Below are positions 48,196 to 58,241 of a DNA stretch of 64,000 nt, piece after piece. The translations under genes were made by a program, and so were the position numbers. The number at the start of each line of letters is the position of its first letter. Position 1 is the stretch's first letter. Source of the stretch: an uncultured Lachnospiraceae bacterium (GTDB taxonomy: Bacteria; Bacillota; Clostridia; Lachnospirales; Lachnospiraceae); NCBI GenBank assembly GCA_947588995.1, contig CANPZI010000007.1, positions 62,001 through 126,000 of the forward strand. The letters run 5' to 3'. The notes under the pieces are model-generated. The model saw only the letters and a program-made list of their open reading frames with translations, was not told the origin of the DNA and made no database searches.

Positions 48196-49464
48196 TCACG
48201 CAAACAAAAACTGCGCCATGACATAATTGCTCACGTCGATGCCCCGCTCTGTCAGCCGGACGCGGTCATGTTCCCGGGTGAGAAGACGCTGCGCGCAAAG
48301 CTTCCCGATAAGCTCACCGTAAATCTCCTCCAGGCTGACGCCGAAAGCGGCATTAAACGCCTGTCCGCTCACCCCACACATCATGCGCAGGCCCAGAAAC
48401 ATAAATTCTTCCATCTGCTCCGGCACGCTGAGGTGTGCCACGGCAAAGGCATCCGCGTCTTTCTCCCTGACCGCCGCGGCTGTCCCACAGTCCGGCCCGC
48501 GCCCGATCTGCCCCGCATAGTCCCGGTATCGCTCCATCGCCTGCGGATTGCTCCATCTGACATTCCCGACCATGGAAGAAGCTCCAAGGCCGAATCCTAC
48601 ATAATTCCCGCGCTGCCAGTATACCTTGTTGTGTCTGCACTCATAGCCGCCGCGGGCATAGTTGGAGATCTCGTAGCGATGATAGCCGAGGGAAGCGAGA
48701 TACTTCCCTGTCAGCGCATACATCTCCCTCTCCTCCTCGTCCGTCGGAAAACGGAACTCCTGCTGCCGCGCAAACAACGGCGTGTGCTCTTCCAGCGTGA
48801 GGCTGTAGGCTGAGATATGTTCCGGCGAGAGCGCCGCCACCCGCCGCAGCGTCCGCTCATAATCGGCTATATCCTGATCCGGCAGCGCCGCCATCACATC
48901 GATATTGATATTGCCAAAGCCGGCCCTGCGCGACATCTCATAAGCGCGCACAAACGTCCCGTAGTCGTGTACCCTGCCGATCCTCGCAAGCTCCGCGTCG
49001 TCCGCGGACTGCAGACCGATGCTGAGCCGGTTCACACCGGATGTGATGTATTTCTCCAGCTTCTCCTCCGTCACGGTGTCCGGATTCATCTCCACAGTGA
49101 TCTCGACGTCATCTGCCAGGCGATAGCCGCTTCGGATCGAATCGAGGACGGCACGCAGCGCGCCTGCCGGCAGCAGAGACGGCGTACCGCCGCCAAAGAA
49201 AATGGATATCACCCGATATTTTTTGTACTCCGGCGCGCTCCGCGTGATTTCCTGCCGCAATAAGTTTACATAACTTTCTATTTCTCCAAATGCCTTATCG
49301 CCAATTCGGTTGACATAACTTGTTTCAGACTGTTCTTTAGCGGGAAGCCTTTCCTTTCCACAGACAGAAAAAGAGAGGAAATCACAGTAGAGACATTTCC
49401 TGACGCAAAACGGTATGTGAATGTAGATGCTCAAATTCTCCACGCCGATCCCCTGTCTTTTCAA
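48196..49464 (-). CDS. hemW: Radical SAM heme chaperone HemW (coproporphyrinogen oxidase-like)
   Basis: LSIYIHIPFCVRKCLYCDFLSF (CxxxCxxC), FFGGGTPSLLP, EVTVEMNPDT-like region, GLQS; next to lepA. Confidence 0.93.
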   Translation of the reverse strand: MKRQGIGVENLSIYIHIPFCVRKCLYCDFLSFSVCGKERLPAKEQSETSYVNRIGDKAFGEIESYVNLLRQEITRSAPEYKKYRVISIFFGGGTPSLLPAGALRAVLDSIRSGYRLADDVEITVEMNPDTVTEEKLEKYITSGVNRLSIGLQSADDAELARIGRVHDYGTFVRAYEMSRRAGFGNINIDVMAALPDQDIADYERTLRRVAALSPEHISAYSLTLEEHTPLFARQQEFRFPTDEEEREMYALTGKYLASLGYHRYEISNYARGGYECRHNKVYWQRGNYVGFGLGASSMVGNVRWSNPQAMERYRDYAGQIGRGPDCGTAAAVREKDADAFAVAHLSVPEQMEEFMFLGLRMMCGVSGQAFNAAFGVSLEEIYGELIGKLCAQRLLTREHDRVRLTERGIDVSNYVMAQFLFA

Positions 49465-49482
49465 TAACGACTGATATTTTTA

Positions 49483-51297
<1,815 letters not shown>

Positions 51298-51431
51298 GCT
51301 TGTCCGTTTCCTCTCCTATTTTGAGCCTGCGCCACCCTGCTTTCACCTCTGAAGCGAACATCCTAAAACCATGCGAAGCAGGCTGCCGAGCCTGCTTCAA
51401 TTGTACTACACTCCGCAGCATCTGTCCACCG

Positions 51432-52733
51432 TCACCGCGCGGGCTCTCTGCCGCTCAGCACCAGATCCAGCACATGCGCCAGCGGTTCGCAGGCATTCAT
51501 CGCCTCCTCCACCGTGTTGTTCTGTGCCCCCAGCTCGATCAGCAGCGTCTTCGGACAGACGTGCATGTTATAGCGGTAGGCTTTCAGATAGATCCGCCGC
51601 GCCAGCCCCGGATAATACTCGTTGCAGGCTGCCTGCATCTGAAAAGAAAAAGCCAGATTATCCGCCAGATACGGGTTTTCAAGATAGGCAATCTCCCCCT
51701 TGGAAGTGCGGCTCAAGCCGTTGAAAAACATAAACTGTGCCGTGGGCCTGCCCTGCAGATCGACGCTGAGCCTCCTGTCCTCGGGAACGGCGTCTCTGTG
51801 CAGGTCTATGACGACCTCCACCGAAGGATATTCCCGAAGCAGCTCCTCGACGGCAGGCAGCGCGTTGCTGTAGGCGTAATCCCTCGATTCTTTGTCATAG
51901 CTGGCGGTGTGGTGCAGCACATTGTAGCCGTACCGCTCTCTGAGAATCGACGCGAGATATTCCCCCACGCCGACGATGCCCGTAGACGGATCCCCCGCCA
52001 CGGAATCGGCGAAAGCCTCCTGCGCATGCGTGTGATAGAGCAGGATCTGCGGTTCATCCGCGCTGCCCTGCACACGCATGTCCGGCGACAGGAGAGCCTC
52101 CACGTTGAGCAGATCTTCCCCCGCCCGCGTCGTACTGTCCACGGCATAAAAAGCCTTGATCAGCATTTCATAGCTCTGCAGTTCGCTCCAGTCATAACTG
52201 AAGCGCTTGGCCTCCGCGGGCTGAAACGGCGCCTCTGCTCCTCCCTGCGCCGTCCCGGACTTTTCCTCCTCCGCCCGCTTTTCTATGTATCCTCCGTTCT
52301 CCGCAAGGAGCGCCTCCTCCAGTCCTCTCTCCAAGTGCATGGCGCTCTCGTCGTACTCCAGACCGTCTTCCGCAATCGCCTTGCGCTCCTCGTCGCTGCC
52401 CTCCATCATCATCAGTCTCGCATAATCGCTCTCCGCCGCCGTGTCTTCCGCCTGTCCCCGTCCCGCGCCATATAACAGTACCGGATATTCCGCAAGGATC
52501 CATCCATTATATATATCACTTGTTATTCTATTCATCTCCCCGCCCTGCATCATGCGTATTGCCGGCAGATAAGGCTCCATCATCATCTCCTGCAGCCACG
52601 CCGCAAGCACTCCCTCTCCGCCCTCTTTCTCCTGCCCGCCTCCCGCGTCCAATATCTCTGCCAGCACAAAGAAAACGGATAATATAACAATTGCTATGAT
52701 AATAAGTCCGGGGATTTTCTTTTTCATGTCCAT
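51432..52733 (-). CDS. spoIIP: Stage II sporulation protein P
   Basis: ILLYHTHAQEAFADS, VVIDLHRDAV, LLIELGAQNNTVEEAMNACEPLA. Confidence 0.93.
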   Translation of the reverse strand: MDMKKKIPGLIIIAIVILSVFFVLAEILDAGGGQEKEGGEGVLAAWLQEMMMEPYLPAIRMMQGGEMNRITSDIYNGWILAEYPVLLYGAGRGQAEDTAAESDYARLMMMEGSDEERKAIAEDGLEYDESAMHLERGLEEALLAENGGYIEKRAEEEKSGTAQGGAEAPFQPAEAKRFSYDWSELQSYEMLIKAFYAVDSTTRAGEDLLNVEALLSPDMRVQGSADEPQILLYHTHAQEAFADSVAGDPSTGIVGVGEYLASILRERYGYNVLHHTASYDKESRDYAYSNALPAVEELLREYPSVEVVIDLHRDAVPEDRRLSVDLQGRPTAQFMFFNGLSRTSKGEIAYLENPYLADNLAFSFQMQAACNEYYPGLARRIYLKAYRYNMHVCPKTLLIELGAQNNTVEEAMNACEPLAHVLDLVLSGREPAR

Positions 52734-52781
52734 ACCAATTCATATATATGCGGCACGGACATGACTTCATGCCATATCGCT

Positions 52782-53681
52782 TCAGCTCTCCTCCGGCCCG
52801 CTCAGCGCCTTGTTGATGCCGTCGCACAGAATATGGCTGATCTGCTGGATCTGCTGGTCCACATCCTTGGTCGTGACGTACATATTGTTCAGTTCTTTCA
52901 GGGCCACAGGCCGCTCGCCCATGGCATCCCCCACAATGGTCGCCGCATCCACCACCGTGGGGACGCCCAGCGCCAGCACGGGGACATGCAGGCTCTCCTG
53001 CGTGATCGCATTGCGGTGGTTTCCCACGCCAGAGCCGGGATGGATGCCCGTGTTCGTGATCTGGATCGTGCGGTTCAGGCGCTTCGTGGAGCGGGCCGCC
53101 AGCGCGTCGATCACGATCACCGTGTCCGGTTTTGTCTCGTTGATCACACCCCTGATGATTTCCGCGGACTCCATGCCCGTCTTGGCCATAACACCCGGTA
53201 TCAGACTGCTGACCTGATGCATGCGGGAACGGTTGTAGGCCAGTTTGCCGTACTCCCGCACGATATGTCGGTTGACCAGCAGATTGTCCACCACATTCGG
53301 CCCGAGGGAATCCGCCGTCACCTCACGATTGCCCAGACCCACCACGAGAATCGAGTGTTCCCTGTCGGGATCCGGCAGGATGCCCCGCAGTTCATCGGCC
53401 AGCACAGTCGATATCTCCTGATGATAATCCTCCTCCGGCTCCGTCATGGTCGGGGCTTCCAGCGTGATGTAGACGCCCTTGGGTTTGCCGAGCATCTTGG
53501 CCCCGTTTTTCGTCTCGACTGTCACTCTCGTGATGTGAACGTTCCCCGTCTCGTCAAACCGCTCTTCCACGGCCACCCCATGCAATTCCTGTGCTTTTTC
53601 CTCAATGCTCTCCCTGGCCTCCAGCGCCAGATCCGTCCTGACTGTCGAACAGCTGTCCATCCTCTGCCCCATTTCCCGCAT
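52782..53681 (-). CDS. gpr: GPR endopeptidase (germination protease)
   Basis: RTDLALEARE near the N-terminus; LVVGLGNREVTADSLGPNVVDNLLVNRH; ALAARSTKRLNRTIQITNTGIHPGSGVGNHR. Confidence 0.95.
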   Translation of the reverse strand: MREMGQRMDSCSTVRTDLALEARESIEEKAQELHGVAVEERFDETGNVHITRVTVETKNGAKMLGKPKGVYITLEAPTMTEPEEDYHQEISTVLADELRGILPDPDREHSILVVGLGNREVTADSLGPNVVDNLLVNRHIVREYGKLAYNRSRMHQVSSLIPGVMAKTGMESAEIIRGVINETKPDTVIVIDALAARSTKRLNRTIQITNTGIHPGSGVGNHRNAITQESLHVPVLALGVPTVVDAATIVGDAMGERPVALKELNNMYVTTKDVDQQIQQISHILCDGINKALSGPEES

Positions 53682-53875
53682 GTTACCTTACTATATGCGT
53701 ATCCGGTTTCGTTGGTTATTTCCTTCCTGTATTTTTTGCAAAAATAAACAAAATATGTATTGACATTGGGAATCCCATAAACTACAATAATATGCGTGTG
53801 TTTCTATTAAGACGTCCGTGTCCGGCTCTAATGAGACACGTCCAAATAAATACAATCGGAATCGGAGGTGTGATC

Positions 53876-54139
53876 ATGGCTAACATTAAATCTGCAAAGA
53901 AGCGTATTCTGGTCAACAAGACCAAGGCTGACAGAAACAAAGCGATCAAGTCCGGCGTCAAGACTGCTGTCAAGAAAGTCTACGCTGCGATCGAGGCTAA
54001 CGATAAAGAAGCTGCCAAGTCAGCGCTTATCGCCGCAACGTCCGCGATCGACAAGGCAACCAGGAAAGGTGTGTACCACAAGAATACTTCTGCGAGAAAG
54101 GTTTCCCGCATGAGCCTTGCCGTAAACAAGATGGCTTAA
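53876..54139 (+). CDS. rpsT: 30S ribosomal protein S20
   Basis: MANIKSAKKRILVNKTKADRNKAIKSGVKTAVKKV; ATG after GGAGG. Confidence 0.97.
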   Translation: MANIKSAKKRILVNKTKADRNKAIKSGVKTAVKKVYAAIEANDKEAAKSALIAATSAIDKATRKGVYHKNTSARKVSRMSLAVNKMA

Positions 54140-54168
54140 AGCGGCGCAAAACCGCGGCAGGTACAGAA

Positions 54169-54213
54169 AGACAGCAAAAAGAGATGGCTGTATGCCATCT
54201 CTTTTTGCTGTCT
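54169..54213. terminator. Bidirectional terminator between convergent rpsT and TPM-domain genes
   Basis: About 20-bp stem AGACAGCAAAAAGAGATGGC-TGTAT-GCCATCTCTTTTTGCTGTCT with an A/T tract on each arm. Confidence 0.88.
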
Positions 54214-54233
54214 CCTGTTTCGGGAAGCCGCCG

Positions 54234-55118
54234 CTACCTGCTGTGGCCGCCCCCGCCATGGCTGCCTCCGCTGTGGCCGCCTCCCCCGCCGCTGTGACCA
54301 CCGCTGCCGCCGCTGCCGCTCGTCTGTATCTTGTGCTGTGTCACGGATTTGCGCAGGAATCTGTCCTCCCGAACCCGGAATGCCGGCTGCCTGCCCTCCA
54401 CATAAGTGACCGCCGTGACAGTCTTATCGCCGCTTTCGGGCCGCCAGTTGCTCAGGATAAAGAACACCGCCGCTATCATTCCCGCAATCCACGGAATCAG
54501 ACCCGACAGGTTCAGACGGACAATGTGCAGTCCCATCATGTCGTGATAAAAATCATTGACGTAAGTCTTATACGCCCGGTAAGGATTCTTCTCCACATAT
54601 CGGTACACCTGATCCAGCAGATGATCGATATCCGCATCGGCATACTCCGCGTGCGCCCGCCCTGTCGTACAGAGCCAGGTATAGATCCTGCCGTCGTCCT
54701 CCCGGTACCAGTTGTCCACCAGGATCACGCCGTCCCCGTTCGGCCCGTCATAGCCGAAGCCCTTACTCTCATAGAACTCCTCCGCGTATACCCTCACGAA
54801 CTCGTCATAATCCGTATCGGGATCGATCCGCCGCGCATAGTCTTTCAGAGATTCATTCAGGGTAACCAGCACGATATCGCACCCGGTCTGTCTCTCCCGT
54901 CTGGCAATCAGCCGGCGCAGCTTCGCTTCCTCCCTGTCCGTCAGCACGTCCCCATAGTCAAACACACGCTCCTTTTCGGTACATTCCGTGTTCGTCCGCT
55001 CATGGTAAGACAGCGAGGCGAGGAGCATATGCCCGGCGCTCAGAACCCCGAAGAGAAAGAGCACAGCCGCCAGTATGATATACAGCCATTTGAAGTAACG
55101 GAAATACGCTTTCATCAT
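54234..55118 (-). CDS. TPM-domain membrane protein with Gly/His/Ser-rich tail
   Basis: RVFDYGDVLTDREEAKLRRLIARRERQTGCDIVLVTL; tail SGGSGGHSGGGGGHSGGSHGGGGHSR. Confidence 0.85.
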   Translation of the reverse strand: MMKAYFRYFKWLYIILAAVLFLFGVLSAGHMLLASLSYHERTNTECTEKERVFDYGDVLTDREEAKLRRLIARRERQTGCDIVLVTLNESLKDYARRIDPDTDYDEFVRVYAEEFYESKGFGYDGPNGDGVILVDNWYREDDGRIYTWLCTTGRAHAEYADADIDHLLDQVYRYVEKNPYRAYKTYVNDFYHDMMGLHIVRLNLSGLIPWIAGMIAAVFFILSNWRPESGDKTVTAVTYVEGRQPAFRVREDRFLRKSVTQHKIQTSGSGGSGGHSGGGGGHSGGSHGGGGHSR

Positions 55119-55128
55119 CGCACCTCTC

Positions 55129-56112
55129 TCACAAAATCTCCAGGAAATTCAGCGCCAGTCTGCAGATTGCCGCCACAATCACAAACACGGACGCCCCGTA
55201 GGCAAGCACCTTGCCCCGCGAGACAGGCGTCGTCCCGACCACCTTGCCCGTCTGTCCATTGATATGGAACGCATAGGTCTTGCCGCGATAGCGGTACAGG
55301 TACTGCCACACGGGCATAAGCGCGTAGTGGACGCCGTCAGCGTGCATCTCCAGCTTCCTGTCAAGCGTCCGCATGCCGGTATACCCCTGCAGGGAGCCGC
55401 GCAGCAGCTCCTCCGAGGCTTCCCTGGCCTTGGCTTTCGCCCTCTCTTCCAGTTCCCGCGCATCCTGATTGTAGATTTCCCCATAAAATCCGGACATATA
55501 TTTCGGCGCGTAGTCTGTGAGCGCCCCGTAATCATACGGCTCCATCAAGTCCATGACGCCGTCCGCCAGCTCATAGGAAGCATCCGCGGGTATCCTGTCA
55601 AAATCCACATCCATCTGCCGTATCACTTCATAATAGGAAGTCTCCACATACTCGGTGTCGCCGCTTGTCCAGCTTCGCACCACCGTACCCTCGCCCGCAA
55701 AGTCATAGTGCGCCTGATAGTCATAGAGCCAGAAAGGCACATACCGCCCCTCCATCTTTTCCAGGCTTTTGGTTGACATAAAATCTGTCGGTGTGAAAAG
55801 CCTCCGCCCGAACTCTCTCTCCATCGCCTCCACGGCGCTGTCCTTGTTCAGGCAGAAAGGCAGGATCCAGCACGGCTCATATTCGCCCTCCACACGCTCA
55901 TTGAACACCAGATAACTGCCGCAGTGTTCACAGCGGCCCGAAGAGGCATACTGCCGCACCGCAAGCGGCGCGCCGCAGACAGCGCACTGTGTAAGCGACC
56001 CGCCCTGCACCGCATCCTCGCTGTCCAGACTTTCACAGTGAGGACAGTACATATGTCCGCGCGACGGCTCATACACGACATTGCCGCCACAGTTTTTACA
56101 TTTAAATACCAT
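55129..56112 (-). CDS. Zinc-ribbon membrane protein
   Basis: Three CxxC-type ribbons (CKNCGG...CPHC; CAVCGA...CEHCGS), long soluble domain, C-terminal TM. Confidence 0.8.
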   Translation of the reverse strand: MVFKCKNCGGNVVYEPSRGHMYCPHCESLDSEDAVQGGSLTQCAVCGAPLAVRQYASSGRCEHCGSYLVFNERVEGEYEPCWILPFCLNKDSAVEAMEREFGRRLFTPTDFMSTKSLEKMEGRYVPFWLYDYQAHYDFAGEGTVVRSWTSGDTEYVETSYYEVIRQMDVDFDRIPADASYELADGVMDLMEPYDYGALTDYAPKYMSGFYGEIYNQDARELEERAKAKAREASEELLRGSLQGYTGMRTLDRKLEMHADGVHYALMPVWQYLYRYRGKTYAFHINGQTGKVVGTTPVSRGKVLAYGASVFVIVAAICRLALNFLEIL

Positions 56113-56146
56113 TTTTCATCCTCATTTTGAAGCGTTCGTCGCTCCT

Positions 56147-57553
56147 CTATTCCTGCCCGTCCCAGCAATAAGTACACAGCCTGCACCTGTCGATGCCGAC
56201 AGAGGCAATCATATCGTCCAGGCGGTGATAGCGCAGGGACGTAAAATTCAGCTTTTCCCTGATCTTTTCCAGCATTTCCCGATACTCTGTGCTGTCGGGA
56301 TCCGCATAGACATGCAGATTCGGATATTTATTCTCCCCCTCCATCTCCCGGATCACACGTCTGGCGATCAGTTCCATCTCGGAGGTGGAACGCGAGAAAT
56401 TCAGGTACTTACAGCCAAACAGAAGCGGCGGACAGGCCGGTCTGATATGTACCTCCCTCGCCCCGCTCCGATAGAGGAACTCCGTCGTCTCCCGAAGCTG
56501 TGTGCCCCGCACGATGGAGTCGTCGATGAGCAGCAGGCTCCTGCCCTTGATCAGATCATGCACGGGAAGCAGTTTCATTCTGGCGATCAGATCCCGCCTG
56601 CTCTGTATGGTAGGCATGAAAGAGCGCGGCCACGTAGGGGTGTACTTGATAAACGGCCTGGAGAAAGGAATGCCGGATTCGTTGGCGTAACCGATGGCAT
56701 GAGCCGTCCCCGAATCGGGAACTCCCGCCACGATATCCGGCCGGACATCATCGCGCTTCGCCAGCATCGCGCCGCAGCGGTAACGCATCTGTTCCACGCT
56801 GATTCCCTCGTAGGAAGACGACGGATAGCCATAATAGATCCACAGGAAAGTGCAGATCTTCATCTCCTTGCCCGGCGCGGCCAGGGACTGCACTCCCTCC
56901 GGCGTGATCACCGCAATCTCACCGGGACCCAGCTCCCTAAACGGCTCATATCCCAGATTCAGATAGGCAAAGCTCTCAAAAGAGACGCAGAAAGCTTCCT
57001 CTTTCCTGCCGAGCGTCACCGGCGTGCGCCCGTATCTGTCCCGCGCCGCATAAATTCCCCTGGGCGTCATCAGCAGCATCGTCATGGAGCCGTCGATCAG
57101 CTCCTGGGCATAGCGCAGCCCCTCAATCAGGTTGTCCCGCTGGTTGATGAGCGCCGCCACCAGTTCCGTGGCATTGATGTCTCCGCCGCTCATCTCCAGG
57201 AAATGCCCATGCCCGCTGCGGAAAAATTCCTCCACAATCTCGTCCTTATTATTGATTCTGCCCACCGTAGTGATGGCGTAGGTGCCGTGATGAGAGCGGA
57301 CAATCAGCGGCTGCGGCTCATAGTCGGAGATGCAGCCGATACCGAGACAGCCGTGCATCGTGTTTGCGTCCTTGTCAAACTTAGTCCGAAAAGGAGCATT
57401 CTCGATATTGTGAATCGCCCTGTCAAACCCCTGCTCTTCGCTGTAAACCGCCATACCCGCACGGCGTGTCCCCAGATGGGAGTGATAATCTGTCCCAAAA
57501 TAAAGATCAAACACACAATCGCTCTTCGATGCCACTCCAAAAAAACCGCCCAT
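56147..57553 (-). CDS. Amidophosphoribosyltransferase-like protein lacking the glutaminase Cys
   Basis: N-terminus MGGFFGVASKSD versus PurF CGVFG; PRPP motif LLLIDDSIVRGTQLRE; C-terminal CRLCTYCWDGQE; ATG at 57553 after GGAGG. Confidence 0.85.
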   Translation of the reverse strand: MGGFFGVASKSDCVFDLYFGTDYHSHLGTRRAGMAVYSEEQGFDRAIHNIENAPFRTKFDKDANTMHGCLGIGCISDYEPQPLIVRSHHGTYAITTVGRINNKDEIVEEFFRSGHGHFLEMSGGDINATELVAALINQRDNLIEGLRYAQELIDGSMTMLLMTPRGIYAARDRYGRTPVTLGRKEEAFCVSFESFAYLNLGYEPFRELGPGEIAVITPEGVQSLAAPGKEMKICTFLWIYYGYPSSSYEGISVEQMRYRCGAMLAKRDDVRPDIVAGVPDSGTAHAIGYANESGIPFSRPFIKYTPTWPRSFMPTIQSRRDLIARMKLLPVHDLIKGRSLLLIDDSIVRGTQLRETTEFLYRSGAREVHIRPACPPLLFGCKYLNFSRSTSEMELIARRVIREMEGENKYPNLHVYADPDSTEYREMLEKIREKLNFTSLRYHRLDDMIASVGIDRCRLCTYCWDGQE

Positions 57554-57587
57554 AGCTGTCCCTCCGTCCTCTCCTCGCACGCGGCGG

Positions 57588-58211
57588 CTACAGCGCCGCC
57601 TCAAACCCGCAGTTTCCGTTGTCTTTGACCTGTCTCAGCGCCTGACGCGCCCTGTCATGGATGCTCTTCACATCATCGCCGGCCCTGCCGAACGCCGCGC
57701 CCGCGCTGACAGACGCCGGCGGCATCTCTCCCGACGGATGTAAGAGCCTGTCGTTGACGATACCGATCCCCCGCCCGATCTCACCCGCGCGTCCGGCGGA
57801 TACCGTAGGCAGCCACAGAGCATACCTGCCGCCCCCGAAACTGCCGGCACAGACATATTCACCGAATATATCCCGGATCACATCCCCGGCATACCCGATG
57901 ACGGCGTCCCCCGCTTCACGCCCGTAGACGGCATTGATCTCCCTGCACCGGTCCACATCGCACAAGAGCAGACAGCCGCCGGTTCGTCCTCCCTTAAGAC
58001 TGTCCGCGACCACGCGCTCAAAAGCGCGCCTGTCGAGCGTCCGAAAATGCCCGGCCTCCCCGGCCGTCTCTTCCCGGTATCCCGCGTCCGCGCTTCCCGC
58101 CTCCCGCGGCCCGGCTGCCGCAGCGTCCGACGGCTCCGCGGCGGGATTATCTCCCCGCCGTCTTCTTTTGGTCAGCCCGCGATACCATCGCGGTATCATA
58201 CTTTCTCTCAT
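57588..58211 (-). CDS. GGDEF-fold protein with degenerate active site
   Basis: LLLCDVDRCREINAVYGREAGDAVIGYAGDVIRDIFGEYVCAGSFGGGRYALWLP; GGGRY replaces GGDEF. Confidence 0.75.
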   Translation of the reverse strand: MRESMIPRWYRGLTKRRRRGDNPAAEPSDAAAAGPREAGSADAGYREETAGEAGHFRTLDRRAFERVVADSLKGGRTGGCLLLCDVDRCREINAVYGREAGDAVIGYAGDVIRDIFGEYVCAGSFGGGRYALWLPTVSAGRAGEIGRGIGIVNDRLLHPSGEMPPASVSAGAAFGRAGDDVKSIHDRARQALRQVKDNGNCGFEAAL

Positions 58212-58241
58212 AACCCTCTTACTTTGTCAAATACGGCAGCC

